Assembly (NCBI RefSeq): GCF_037126465.1
Contig: NW_026999357.1
Location: 310,001-374,000, forward strand
Direction: 5' to 3'
DNA: 64,000 nt
DNA from: Ornithodoros turicata
Taxonomy: Eukaryota > Arthropoda > Arachnida > Ixodida > Argasidae
Shown here piece by piece: positions 12,222-22,383 of the stretch. The position numbers and the translations under genes are program-made. The notes under the pieces were generated by a model that was given only the letters and a program-made list of their open reading frames with translations, was not told the DNA's origin and ran no database searches. The number at the start of each line of letters is the position of its first letter. Position 1 is the first letter of the stretch.

Positions 12222-13830
12222 TGTTCTTAATAATTTTGCTATTCGTTTAGTTCAGAGAGTAGCCGCAAGGGGAACAAGTGTGTGGCTTTATTCAGGAGGA
12301 ACAAAGCGCCATTATTCAGTTATCTGCCTGGCTCTCGGATGGGATGGACATGTCTTGATTAGCTCGTTCTATGTAGCCATTGATGGTGTTAGGATATTTT
12401 GTTCTTCTGCGAGTCTCATTTAGGAAGACTTTGGGAATGAAATGCTAAATTCCTACAATCACCTCTTATGTTTTCTGTTTCCTATGCAATCGTTATAGTA
12501 GAATAAAGAAAATAATCTTGGGAAAGTGATTCAATAAGTAACAGGTCCCCTGTCTACAGCGTACGCGTCCTTCAGCTACGTAGCTACATGCTAGGGTCAT
12601 GCCGCGGCTTTATTGTTTCAGGTGGTCCTTGTCCAGTTGAGCATTAGTGGAAAAAACAGTGTAGCCCTGAGACAATAGGCTGACGTCACGACCAATAAGC
12701 AAGACCTGCAGGGGGCGCAAGGATTCACTTCTCTCTTGGACATTGGCGGGTGTGGACGCGTTAATTCTGTTCCTAGCAATTGTGTGGCCGTTAGTGGAAA
12801 AGCGTAGCCTCGGTGGGATTCAGTTTACCTCTGACGGGGTACGGATGTATGGTTCATCACTGGTGAATGGTGTGTGCTTTCGTGGACGGATGTACAATGA
12901 GGACTTTATGAATAAGTGGAGTGTGTGTATGTTTGCCACTTTGTTTAAGTGTTTTTCTGTGTTTGCTTTCCTTTGTTGTCTAGCAGTCGTGCAATTTTTC
13001 CTCTATTGACAGGGCTCCTGACGTGTCCAGGCGTGCATGCTTTGCTTTGTTGATGATCTGTATTTTTCTTTTTTTCTGAGAGATTCTTGTTGATCATTCT
13101 TGTCTTGACAATGACGCTAGTGCTGCCCTGAATGGAAATAGTGCTAGAATAATTCTTAATAATTTTCCGATTAAATTAGTTCAGAAAGTAACCGCAAGAG
13201 GGACAGATGCATGACTTTATAGAGGAGTAAAAAGCATTACGATTCAGTTCTGTGCCTGGCTGTCGGATAGAAAGGTCTTATCATTCTGCGCTCCCCGTGA
13301 CTCCTGTTGTGGTGGGCTGAGTTGTTGTGTAACTAATTCTTTCGCCAACTTTGTCCCCCTTTTTTGCGATTTTCATGCCCGTGCATGTCGGGCGCGGGTT
13401 GTTGTTGTCCAGGCATCCCCGCCTTTTTCTATCTTCTTCTGCCTTGGGAACGAGAGTAGCGCTGTCATGATTCTTAATAATTTTGACATATGAAATTAGT
13501 TGAGAAAGTAAACGCTAGGGAGGCTGCTGATGCATAACTTTATAGAAGAGAAAAAAGCATTAGGAGTCAGTTCTGTGCATGGCTGTCGGATGGAGCAGTC
13601 GCATCGTTCTCCGCTCCCCGTGACTCCTGTTGTGGTGGCTGATTTGTTGTGTAACTAATTCTTTCGCACGTGATAACTTTGTCCTCCCTCTTTTATGATT
13701 TTCATGCCCGTGCACGTCGGGCGCTGGTTGTTGTTGTCCGGGCATCCCCGCCATTTTCTATCTTCTTCTGCCTTGGGAACGAGAGTAGTGCTGGCATGAT
13801 TCTTAATAATTTTGCCATGAAACTAGTTGA
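12222..13830. repeat. Right-arm tandem units
   Basis: The marker ATTCTTAATAATTTT or a close variant recurs at about 12222, 13154, 13470 and 13799. It delimits one long unit of about 932 bp and two short units of about 316 and 329 bp. Compared with the left arm there is one long unit fewer and one short unit more. Confidence 0.65.
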
Positions 13831-14451
13831 GATAGTAACCGCTAGGGGTGCTGCTGATGCGTGACTTTATGGAGGACAAAACAGCATTACGATTCAGTTC
13901 TGTGCCTGGCTGTCGGATGAAGCAGTCGCATCGGTCTGCGCTCCCCGTGACTGCTGTTGTGGTGGGCTGCTTTGCTTCTGTGCCTGATTCTTTTTGTCGA
14001 TAGCTATTGATGGTTAGCATATTTACTCTTGCTTTCCCAGCCTCTGTATTATGAGTGTTTTCTCCTTGCTTGTCCAGAGCTGTCCTAACCTGTCCAGACA
14101 TGCCACGATGACGTCACAGCTGACGTCACAGGATGTCCGGAACTGGTGGTCGCAGCTGAAGATGCTTTCCAACCTGCCTCTGTGCTTCGTCTGCCAGCGA
14201 TGGTCAGCGGTGGTTCCGGAACGCTTTCTTCAAGATGGCCGTCGTTGGTCTTCAACTAAACTCCTTCTCTCGAGAGATCCACTCTATTTCTATCTTTTTA
14301 TTTTATTTCCTACCTATTTTTATTTTTTATCAGCTCAAGTAACCGGCAAATCACACTGGGGTCTGGACACGTCTTAGATGCTTCCCAATTAGTGTAATGA
14401 CTCACTGAGTTATCCTAATTACTGTGGGGGGTCCCAAATTGCTGTAATTGC

Positions 14452-15111
14452 ACTAGTACGATCAGTTATGGACTACGCTTCGGTGGTATGGTTCCCTGAG
14501 CAGCAGAATAAAATACATATGCTTGAAATGATCCAAAGAAGAGCTGTTAGATTTATTTATGGCAGATATTCGCGTTATGACTCCCCCTCGCAATTACTCC
14601 ACCTCGCGGGACTGACACCATTGTATCAAAGGACTCGAATTCAGCGACTTAAGCTACTATGGCTCATAATAAATAACCATACCTGTATTAGGCCTTCTGA
14701 TTATATTACATTTAACACAACTGGTAGCCACCGAACGAAACATAGCAAATCCATTAAACAATTATTTTCTAGGACTAACTGCCTTATGTACTCTTTCTTT
14801 CCGCTGTCCATTCAGGCATGGAACGGACTGACGGAGGAAATGGCACAGTGTGACACCTTGTCGAGTTTTATGCTGGCGATCGCAAATTTATAGGTAGAGT
14901 GTGCTGCTACGTTTGTTGTAATCTTATGTGAAGGTTGTATGCGTGTGTAGATGGTTTTTGATATATGGTATATACATGTGTTCGAGGTTCATCTAAATTT
15001 TCTGTATACCCGCGGCTGCTACGGAGCAAGATGTTTCTCCGTGTGTATGTAATCCCACTCCATCTTTGGCGTCTAAGACGCTAGAAGTATAAATAAATAG
15101 ATAAATAAATA
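14452..15111 (+). mobile_element. 3' end of a non-LTR retrotransposon
   Basis: A 5'-truncated LINE is inserted near the tip of the right arm. Left flank and right flank share AATTGC (14446-14451 and 15112-15117), and the left arm near 1560 gives the uninterrupted target. The 3' tail is an AAATA/GATAAATA microsatellite rather than a plain poly-A. The coding part is the extreme C-terminus of reverse transcriptase. Confidence 0.75.
14453..14893 (+). pseudogene. LINE reverse transcriptase C-terminal fragment
   Basis: The open frame begins LVRSVMDYASVVW and runs about 146 codons to a stop at 14893. The motifs MDYASVVW and a following RRAVRFIYGRY match the region after the RT domain in CR1/L2/Jockey-type LINEs, where a conserved W precedes a QKRAVR-like helix. 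The later SIQAWNGL block fits the family's conserved C-terminal W-N-x-L motif. The catalytic RT core (YxDD) is absent because of 5' truncation. The frame is unbroken, which suggests a fairly recent insertion. The exact clade cannot be fixed from this tail. Confidence 0.75.
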
Positions 15112-15579
15112 AATTGCTAATTAATGGCATCCATGCCTCTGTGTGATACCCCTGTCAGACGGGCACATATACGGCCTTAACGGTCACGGCCGTAAATGCA
15201 TACTGTCATTAACTTCCTGCCAGACGGTCAGCAATAAGGCCTTTGCGACAAAACTGGGGTAGAAGGGCAACGGCGTTCCCGCAAGACATTCCATCAAAAC
15301 TGCCCAAGCCTCGTTACCAAGCACACCATAAACAGGATTTAGCACATTTAATTCAATTCGAAATAAAATGCTTTTTACCCGACGTAATATTGTCGTCTTT
15401 TTTTTTCGTGTTTTTCTGGCGTTTTTCCACTTTGCTTCGCTTTTTATCCCATCTGTACAAGTGCTACGTTTGTAGTTACACCCTCGAACCACTGCACGCG
15501 GCATCGCACCGTGTCGTCTGCATCCAAAAAGTCAAGACGCCACTCAACAAAATATCCAAAGCACTTAAAAGCAAATATA

Positions 15580-16148
15580 CAGAGTGTGTACAGAAAAACA
15601 TGACCCGCATTTTTACATGTAACTCGTTGTCTACTTAGCCGAGGAACTTCCGGTGGCGCACGACGGCGTATTTATGCGTGCGAAAGCTACAAAAAAATCC
15701 TGGAAGCCATACTCAGTGTAAAAAAATAAACAGAGCGCGAAAACATGGGCTTCCATGCATTAGAATAGGGCGGTCATGACACTGCATGGTAGTGTATTTC
15801 GGTCTCATGAGAGTTATGTGCAGGCACCGCTAGGGGTACTGCCGATGAGCATCCATGTGGGACATCGTTTCGATTTATGCACCGATAGCTCCCCTAGCGG
15901 TACTTGAACACAACTCTCTTACGTGCACCATGTTGCCCTTTCACATACACCCGTTGTCCACCATGTTGCCCTATTCTGATGCACGGAAGCTGACGTTTTC
16001 GTTGTTCCGTTTATTTTTTAAGCTGGGTATGGCTTCCACAATTTTTCTACAGATTTTGCACGCATAAATGCGCCATCGTGCGTCGTTAGTTAGGTAGGCA
16101 ACAAGCTATGTGCCTAAATGCGGGTCATGTTTTTCTGCACACACCCTG
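15580..16148. mobile_element. 569-bp TIR element with TA target duplication
   Basis: The ends are CAGAGTGTGTACAGAAAAAC at 15580 and its imperfect complement ending CACACACCCTG at 16148. The TIR of about 30 bp includes ATGACCCGCAT. TA flanks both sides (15578-15579 and 16149-16150). TA duplication is typical of Tc1/mariner and a few other superfamilies; the ends do not let me choose. No coding frame is recognised. Confidence 0.65.
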
Positions 16149-16559
16149 TAGTTTGCTGTTGTATTTTGAAAATACCAACAAAACGTTGTTTTCGTGTACT
16201 TTCAGTAAGAAAAAGCGTGATTTCGCTACATTACATTCAACGTTCACAGACTTGTTTATCGATGTGGACATCATCGACAAAATGCCTTCACGGATACCGT
16301 CTGGCAGCTCCCCAGAGCTTAGGGCCGTATGTAACTTACGGCCATTCCTTAAAGGAGTACAGAGGGCCATTCAAAAAAATTTCAGATTAAGATATCTGAT
16401 GAAAGTGTGTGTGTCATTATACCGAATAGCGCGAGAGGTATTGATGTGTGCAATTTGTTTCCCAGAAAAAGCCTCACATAAACATAGCTCCGCGCCTTCA
16501 CTCTTAACTCGCCACTCCAGCTATAACGAGGATGAGGAGGTATGATGGCACGTCACCGA

Positions 16560-16870
16560 TGACGGCATAAGGAGACTCCTTCTGGTTTGCTGGTCAGTGG
16601 GGGTCAGCGCATTGTCCCTTTGCTGCCGTAAACCTGTTTTGCCAGTTTTCCCGGAGAATTGGGGATAGAAGCAGCGGCCGAAGCATTACCGAGCAAGGAG
16701 AAAGGCTTTATCAGAACCCCGAACAGCCGAGTAGCAGACGACAGCGGAGTAGCAGACAACATTTCTCTAGGCCAATCAGCGAGCGTTCTCCTTATAGCGT
16801 CAGCGCGAGGTTCCAGGCAGATCACAGGCTGGTACTGCTCTTCACCACCGTTGCGCACGGTCGCTTTTTG
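16560..16870. other. Interior of TIR transposon, nothing recognised
   Basis: This is sequence between the nested TA element and the right TIR. Short overlapping frames on both strands have no recognisable domain. Confidence 0.4.
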
Positions 16871-17141
16871 CGGCGTATTTTAAATTCAATTTCTGCGATA
16901 ATTATGACTCTCTGGTGTAAATTACTTCGCATGGTGCATCTTACTGGCAAACTTAACAGTTTTATAGGAAGAAAACTGGGTGTTAAAAATGACTTCTGTG
17001 CTACTTTAATGCCGTATATGTGCCCGTCTGACAGAGGTATAAGTTTCCGGATACTTGAGCTGATCATATACTACTTTTGTCTAGTGTGGAGTACAAAAAA
17101 CAGTTACAGTCACAGCCTCACGAAATCTCGTGTGCATGTGA

Positions 17142-17458
17142 TGTAGGACATACTTTCCACAGTATGCCCTGTGGGCTGCCGCTTCCGGTTCAGACACGTG
17201 TACACCTAGAGATAAGGTTTGTGTGATAGGGGGAGACGCCCCTGTCTCCGAGATGTTACTTAAGCGACGGTGGAAGGCAGCGGGAGCGAGTTTTTGCCTG
17301 GACTGGGTTTTGCAGCGACACGACCGACGCTGCTCTGCGCTTGAACATGTAAGAGAATAAACACTGTTTCTCTTGTTCAATTGCTGTGTTCGTGTTCTTC
17401 GGGGTTGCGGCGGGTCGATTACGGAACCACCCCGGGTTTGTGGGCCGCGGTTCCCACA
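17142..17458 (+). repeat. Probable 5' LTR of Ty3/Gypsy element
   Basis: Placed directly upstream of a primer-binding site. It would begin TGTAGGAC and end TTCCCACA, giving TG...CA ends. AATAAA at about 17354 in GAGAATAAACACTG is a plausible polyadenylation signal near the R/U5 part. The start is a best guess because no second LTR was found within the window for comparison. Confidence 0.5.
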
Positions 17459-17462
17459 AAAT

Positions 17463-17480
17463 TGGCGCCCAACAGTGGTG
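17463..17480 (+). promoter_or_regulatory. Primer-binding site for minus-strand DNA synthesis
   Basis: TGGCGCCCAACAGTGGTG lies 4 bases after the LTR end. TGGCGCC is the complement of a tRNA 3' end of the type used by many retroelements (lysine tRNA is the usual primer for sites of this form). Which tRNA is used here cannot be fixed from this alone. Confidence 0.7.
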
Positions 17481-17604
17481 TTTTCGACTCGCTGTACCGT
17501 TTTCCCCGGAGGGCACAGCATAGTTGCCGGTAGTGTGTATTTTTGCTTTGTTTGTTTTTCGTCCTGCCGCCGTCTGCGTTGCAGCGCAGGTTCTTCGACC
17601 GGAG

Positions 17605-18615
17605 ATGCCTCCCAGGAAGAAGCACGACCCAGACAGTGACGAGGACGAGCCTGCGCCAGTGGCTGAGGACTTGCTTCTACAGATGGCATCCCTCTGTACG
17701 TTACTGACGCAGCAGCTTGGTAGCAGTACGCCCGCCGCCCAGCCGTCCCTGGACACGCCGCTACGCCTGAATCTGACGGTAGCGACATTTTCGGGCTACA
17801 GCGACGCCAAGTCCGTCGAAGATTTCCTTGCGGACCGGGAAGCTTACCAGACAGCCGTTGGAGCAACCGACGAAGCCGTCCTGCGCGGATACTACCCGCT
17901 GCATTGGTAAGCTCAGCTGCTGTGTGGCGCCGGTCTCAACCCGCATTTCCGTCTATGACCGAATTTCAGCGGCTGTTTCGGGAGGAATTTCTGCCCCCGG
18001 ATTACAAAATGCGTATGCGCGAAGAGCTTGCAGCCCGAACGCAGCATAGTGATGAGAGCCTTTTGGAATACATTCGGGCGATTCGGGAACTGTATCGAAG
18101 AGCGGACCCTCTCGCAGACGAAAAAGGGAAGGTGGCACGCGTTATCCGACAGTGCCACCCTCGGTTCAAGCCATATTTACGGGGTCGAAGTTTTACTTCC
18201 CTGTCGGAGTTAGCTACAGAAGTGCGCAGCATTCAGGCCGACTTGCTAGCTGAACTGCGTTACCGCCCACCCCCTAGACCGGAGGAGACTCTTGAGCCTA
18301 GTTGTGCATGGGGCGGACTGGTACAGGCAACGGAGCTGCATCCCCATTGGCCTGCAGGACCGAATACCGGAGCGTCGGCAGGCCCTTCACACCGCTCACT
18401 CGATCCTTTTGCGTCGCCGAACGTCAGGATACCGGCGTAACGACAGGATTGAGGGATCAACCCCACCGCGCTCTAATGGACTAAACGTTGGGAGACCGCG
18501 TTGTTACGGTTGCGGGCAACACGGACACATCCGTCGGGACTACCCACATCGTACTTCGGCCACCCCCGAAAGAACCCCCCAGGGAAACTCGGAACGCCAA
18601 CGGCGGTAACCGCAG
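17605..18615 (+). pseudogene. gag: Gypsy gag (capsid and nucleocapsid), frameshifted
   Basis: The ATG at 17605 opens a basic and acidic N-terminus (PPRKKHDPDSDEDE). The capsid region follows, with FSGYSDAKSVEDFL, then in another frame from about 17904 FREEFLPPDY, ELAARTQHSDESLLEYI and HPRFKPYLRGR, typical of Ty3/Gypsy gag (retrotrans_gag domain). A third frame from about 18440 holds a nucleocapsid knuckle, CYGCGQHGHIRRDY. Its fourth zinc ligand, normally Cys in C-x2-C-x4-H-x4-C, is Tyr. There are at least two frameshifts (near 17905 and 18440). Gag would package element RNA in cytoplasmic particles; this copy cannot encode it. Confidence 0.85.
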
Positions 18616-19060
18616 ATTACGAATTCCAGTCGTGGGCCGGAGCGAACATTGATAAGAGGCAAGATACTTCTAACCGTGCTATCTTTTCTGATAATACAGT
18701 GGCCTCAGTCCCGCTTTCGTGCCGATTGCAAGATGACATCTGCAACATTGGACCGTTCATCGTGGTGCGCGTTCTGGGCAAAGACGTTGCAGGTTTGGTG
18801 GACACCGGAGCAGCTGTTTCCCTGATCGGCGACACCATCCACGACTGGTGCCGGGAGCGGAACACCTCGGTACGGATGACCAGGACTCGCCTAAGGCTCG
18901 CCTCTGATGCTGTTGTACCTGCCGGTGGCGCGGTGCGCCTTACCTTGACTGTCGATGGACATCGGGTCAGACAACGCTTTGTTTAACTTCCTGGACTGGC
19001 AGGAGCAATGATCCTGGGACGTGACTTCATTATCCGGATGGGACTTGTCCTAGACTTGCG
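18616..19060 (+). pseudogene. Gypsy aspartic protease
   Basis: The frame spanning 18501-18986 contains the catalytic loop LVDTGAAVSLIG (Asp codon near 18801) preceded by a hydrophobic strand (PFIVVRVLGKDVAG), the standard retropepsin arrangement. A stop at 18984-18986 interrupts it. The remaining C-terminal piece, with ILGRDF as the conserved G-R-D/N triad, begins the next open frame at about 19008. The protease would process Gag-Pol in the particle. It is broken by the stop. Confidence 0.85.
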
Positions 19061-21281
19061 TCGCGGAGGTTACCAGCATGCATGCAGCAGTACCTTCTAC
19101 CTATTCCTGGAGTGGACAACCCCTGGAGCGGACCAACGCCGGACTGGTGAGGGAACCCAGGACGACTGCTCAAAGCGAAACCGGGAACCGACTGGCAACA
19201 GCGATGAAACTAAGCAGCAAGCCGCTGGAGTACTTCGCGGCGCTGGACCATCACTGCCCGTTGGAGAGCATCACGGAACGGGATACCAAACGCCTGTAGT
19301 TGCAACTGCTGCCTTGCATGAGGGTCTGCAAGGGTTTCCAGAAACCTCAGAGCAACGAGAAATGCTGGAGCAAGCATTGCTACCCTTTTCCTGGATGTTT
19401 ATGGAAAAACCAGGTTTGACCGAAGTCTTGGAACACGGCATAGACACCGGCGACGCAAGGCCTTGGAGATGCAACCCGCGGCCGCTTAGCGGCCACAAGC
19501 GCAAGGTGCTCGATGCTGCGCTGAACGAAATGATCGAGACGGGTGCTGTGAGACCCTCGCGCAGACCGTGGGCCTTTCCAGTGGTACTTGCTCCGAAGGA
19601 AGATGGAATCGCAAGGTTGTGCGTGGACTACCGCCGGTTGAACGAGGTGACGGTGAGAGATTCATATCCATTTCCCACTATAGACTCGATCATGTACACG
19701 TTGGGATCAGCCCGTGTGTTTACAATCTTAGACTGCAGTCGACGATTCCTGCAGATACCGATAACACCTAATGATGTTGAAAAGACAGCCTTTACCTATC
19801 ATAGGGGACCGTTTGAGTTCGTCCGGCTTCCCTTTGGACTGTCCAATTCCCCGGCTAGTTTTCAGCGTATGATGGACGAGGTGCTCGGCGATGCGAAGTA
19901 CAACTTCGCCATGGCTTATATGGATGACGTAGTAATTTTTTCACGTTCATTCCAGGAACACTTTTCACACCACCTGAAAGTCGTGTTGGGACGTATGCAA
20001 GCTGCTGGGTTGACTGTCAATCCTCGAAAAATGCAGTTGGCGACTAACCGCATCGACCTCCTAGGGTTTACAGTGGAGTCCGGCACGGTCAGGCCGAACG
20101 AGGACAAGCTGAAGGCTATCCTAGACTACCCTCGCCCGCAGGACGTAAAGAGCTTGCAGCGCTTCCTTGGTATGATTGGATTTTATAGACAATTCATACC
20201 GCGGTGTTCGGACATGACGCAGCCACTAACCTGGCTATTGCGGAAAGGTGCGTGCTGGTCATGGGGAGAAGCACAGGAGAATGCATTCTCCGCCCTGACG
20301 GAAGCGATAGCGCAGATCACCTGTCTGTATCTCCCAGATCTTAATCGCCCATTTGTAATGCAGACAGACGCGAGCGATTATGGACTGGGCACAGTGTTGT
20401 TACAACAGCACAAAGGTGAACTTCGGCCGGTGGCATTTGCAAGCCGCACGCTGACATCACCTGAACGAAATTACACCGTGACAGAGAAAGAGTGCCTAGC
20501 TATCATGTTTGCACTGAATAAGTTTGACATGTATCTGGATGGTGCGAAATTTGCAATCCAGACTGACCATCAGGCACTCACGTGGCTGAGTAGATTGAAA
20601 AATCCCGCCGGAAGACTTGCACGTTGGAGTCTGACGTTGCAACGGTACGACTTCTCGATCGAATATCGGAGGGGGACCTCTAACAAAGTGGCAGATGCGC
20701 TGTCTCGAGCACCTCTGCCCGTGGAGGGCGTCGTTACCACGCAGGAGCTCGTAGCCGCGGTTGGACAAGCCGGAATGGACAGAGAGCTAGCGTGGGGACA
20801 CATCGTGAGCCGGAAGGACATCGTGGAAGCCCAGAGGACGGACGGACTCTGTCAGCGTGTAGTAAGGTGGCTGGAGACAACGGGCCCAGCGGACGCCGGA
20901 GACGCTGAAGAGAGGTTCGACTCCTATCAGCTGAGCGAGGATAGCCTTCTGGTGAGGTATATCCCCCAGACGGACGACGAGGAGATCGGTGGCAGCCCTT
21001 TCAGGATCGTAGTACTACGAAAGCTACGTAAGTTATTCCTCAGATATTTCCATGACTCTGCTCTGGCAGGTCACGGTAGCGGCAGCAAGACTTATTCTAA
21101 GTTATGTCGTATCGCGACGTGGCCAGGCATGAGACAGGATGTTTTGCGGTTTACTCGCAGCGGTCCAGTGTGTCAGAAGTCGAAACCTAGGGGCGGACAG
21201 CCGCCAGGATTGCTGCAACCGATTGTCAGTCAGGAGCCTTGGCAGATAGTCGCATGTGACGTAATGGGGCAAGTGGGTTGA
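19008..21281 (+). CDS. pol: Gypsy pol: reverse transcriptase, RNase H, integrase N-terminus
   Basis: A 757-codon open frame. From about residue 165: the RT palm with FTILD (near 238), YMDDVVIFS (near 304, catalytic YMDD) and the intervening LPFGLSNSPASFQRMM. RNase H follows: QTDASDYGLG (near 452), the TEKECLA block and TDHQALTWL. The integrase zinc-binding domain comes next with LAGHGSGSKT and WPGMRQDV; its CPVCQ motif reads GPVCQ, so the first Cys of the CxxC pair is lost. The frame ends soon after the first integrase catalytic Asp (ACDVMG) at a deletion. The RT/RNase H part is intact in frame. It would copy element RNA into DNA in cytoplasmic particles. Order PR-RT-RH-IN identifies Ty3/Gypsy rather than Copia. 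Confidence 0.92.
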   Translation: MILGRDFIIRMGLVLDLRRGGYQHACSSTFYLFLEWTTPGADQRRTGEGTQDDCSKRNREPTGNSDETKQQAAGVLRGAGPSLPVGEHHGTGYQTPVVATAALHEGLQGFPETSEQREMLEQALLPFSWMFMEKPGLTEVLEHGIDTGDARPWRCNPRPLSGHKRKVLDAALNEMIETGAVRPSRRPWAFPVVLAPKEDGIARLCVDYRRLNEVTVRDSYPFPTIDSIMYTLGSARVFTILDCSRRFLQIPITPNDVEKTAFTYHRGPFEFVRLPFGLSNSPASFQRMMDEVLGDAKYNFAMAYMDDVVIFSRSFQEHFSHHLKVVLGRMQAAGLTVNPRKMQLATNRIDLLGFTVESGTVRPNEDKLKAILDYPRPQDVKSLQRFLGMIGFYRQFIPRCSDMTQPLTWLLRKGACWSWGEAQENAFSALTEAIAQITCLYLPDLNRPFVMQTDASDYGLGTVLLQQHKGELRPVAFASRTLTSPERNYTVTEKECLAIMFALNKFDMYLDGAKFAIQTDHQALTWLSRLKNPAGRLARWSLTLQRYDFSIEYRRGTSNKVADALSRAPLPVEGVVTTQELVAAVGQAGMDRELAWGHIVSRKDIVEAQRTDGLCQRVVRWLETTGPADAGDAEERFDSYQLSEDSLLVRYIPQTDDEEIGGSPFRIVVLRKLRKLFLRYFHDSALAGHGSGSKTYSKLCRIATWPGMRQDVLRFTRSGPVCQKSKPRGGQPPGLLQPIVSQEPWQIVACDVMGQVG

Positions 21282-21608
21282 GCTCTATCCCCTGCGGAAA
21301 TTGGTGTCAGCCCGGATCTGGGATCGACTAATGGATGTGTTTTCGCGGTTTGGATTCCCGGACCAGCTTATCACGGATAACGCCTTGTACTTTACAAGTA
21401 AGGTGTTTGTCGACACATGCTCGGCATTAAGTATTCGACATAAGAAGACGTCCCCCTATCACCCTCAGGCAAACATAACTGAGCGGGTCAATAGGAATAT
21501 CAAAATGATGGAGGTAACACTTACCAGCAGGCATAAGGATTGGGACGCGCGTCTAACGGAGATTGGCTTCGCCACTCGTACGACGGAAAGTAGGTCTACT
21601 GGGTTCAC

Positions 21609-21754
21609 TCGGAGAACAAGGAGCAGTCAAAAACAGGGACAACGACACAAGAAGACACACAAACAGAGGCTCTTCTTGTGTCGTTGTCCCTGTTTTTGAC
21701 TGCTCCTTGTTCTCCGAGTCATGTACCAACAAGCCCATCAAGCTACTCTAGTCT
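21609..21754 (+). mobile_element. Hairpin retroposon (Penelope-like tail) inside integrase
   Basis: A 146-bp insert is flanked by a perfect 16-bp duplication GGTCTACTGGGTTCAC (21593-21608 and 21755-21770). Arms of about 47 bp (ending near 21655 and starting near 21672) are exact complements around a loop of about 16 bases. A tail containing ATGTACCAACAAGCCCATC follows. The hairpin-plus-tail design resembles 3' ends of Penelope-like elements in ticks; the duplication proves a discrete insertion later than the Gypsy element. Confidence 0.75.
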
Positions 21755-22116
21755 GGTCTACTGGGTTCACCCTGCCTATTTGAATTTTGGACGAGAAATA
21801 GTATTTCCACTCGAAAACACGCTACGAACACTGAGGGAACAACCCCGTCGCCCATATGCACGATATGCGGAAGATATTCGCAACCGTCTCTCAACTGCAG
21901 TTCGTTGTGCACGTGAGAATCTTGAGGTCGCACGACTGGAGCAAGCATCCCAGTACAACAAGGGTCGACGCCAGGTAACATACCGCGTAGGAGACTTAGT
22001 CCTGAGGCGGACGCATCCACTTAGCGACGCGGCGAAGGGCTTCGCAGCTTCTCTCGCGGACCGATGGGACGGGCCTTACCGGGTAAGTGCGCAACTTACA
22101 CCCGTAACTTATAGAC

Positions 22117-22156
22117 TTCGCAGTACGTAGTACGCAGTACGCAGTACGCAGTAACG
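22117..22156 (+). repeat. 8-bp tandem repeat in integrase tail
   Basis: About four to five copies of GTACGCAG (one GTACGTAG) in tandem. They introduce stops in the integrase C-terminal region and look like a local expansion. Confidence 0.75.
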
Positions 22157-22383
22157 TCGCAGTACAAGCGAGGAGTCTGGCCCAGTTCACATCACAGACC
22201 TCAAGGAGTTCATCGATCGCATCTTGGAGCAAGATGAAGGGCGAGAGGACTCCGGCACACGTTCGTCGCAATCCCAACCCTTCCACGGCCCCATCGACAC
22301 GGAGTCGCAGCCCGCTGAAGATGGGACAGTTCGGGGCGGGTTACCGGGGTCTCCTCGTTATAACCTCCGCCCTCGTAGACCTC

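Larger units (their letters stand above)
15149..17037. mobile_element. 1.9-kb TIR DNA transposon, no transposase seen
   Basis: The left end CCCCTGTCAGACGGGCAC (15149) is inverted at the right end, where GTGCCCGTCTGACAGAGG ends at 17037; the inverted repeat extends through ATATACGGC to about 30 bp. It interrupts the tip of the fold-back right arm: GTGTGA before it and GTTTCCGG after it are contiguous in the left arm. The duplication is 2-3 bp (TA, AT or ATA; the alignment is ambiguous). No frame resembles a transposase. It contains the element at 15580-16148. Confidence 0.7.
1496..17078. mobile_element. Giant fold-back (long inverted repeat) element
   Basis: The left arm (about 1496-9330) reappears in reverse complement in the right arm (about 9655-17078). 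Matching landmarks run outward from the centre: 8790-8990 with 9990-10229, 8050-8270 with 10690-10930, 4730-5150 with 11390-11800, 4090-4310 with 12205-12425, 3500-3870 with 12640-13010, 1620-1900 with 13950-14390, and the tip (core TATCCGGAAACT, 1524) with 17043. A 106-codon frame is present in both arms with only 3 residue differences, so parts of the arms are very similar. Later insertions split the arms: 5571-7923 on the left, 14452-15111 and 15149-17037 on the right. Removing them leaves roughly 10-11 kb. The terminal block is itself an inverted repeat (GATCAGCTCAAGTA near 1512, complement near 1670). No transposase is seen, so it is probably non-autonomous. Its superfamily is not determined; Foldback/Galileo-like elements have this architecture. 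Confidence 0.8.
21255..22383 (+). pseudogene. Gypsy integrase catalytic and C-terminal part, interrupted
   Basis: After ACDVMG the sequence jumps to KWVELYPLR. Compared with the family this lacks about 20 codons and leaves the frame, so a small deletion sits at about 21268. The next frame (21301 on) has the second Asp in LITDNALYFTS and the catalytic Glu in NITERVNRN. At 21609-21754 a hairpin retroposon splits the domain. Coding similarity resumes with AYLNFGREIVFP, RVGDLVLRR and WDGPYRV (GPY/F module), to about 22130. A tail rich in Pro and Arg (YNLRPRRPPR) lies near 22380. Integrase would insert the DNA copy; this one is non-functional. Confidence 0.85.

Noticed and set aside
15855..16545. 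Transposase gene in the 1.9-kb TIR element
   Set aside because: The frames here (up to 145 codons) cross the end of the nested TA element and have no catalytic motif.
17081..17866. 261-codon minus-strand frame as a gene
   Set aside because: It is antisense to the Gypsy LTR, leader and gag start, low in complexity, and has no domain.
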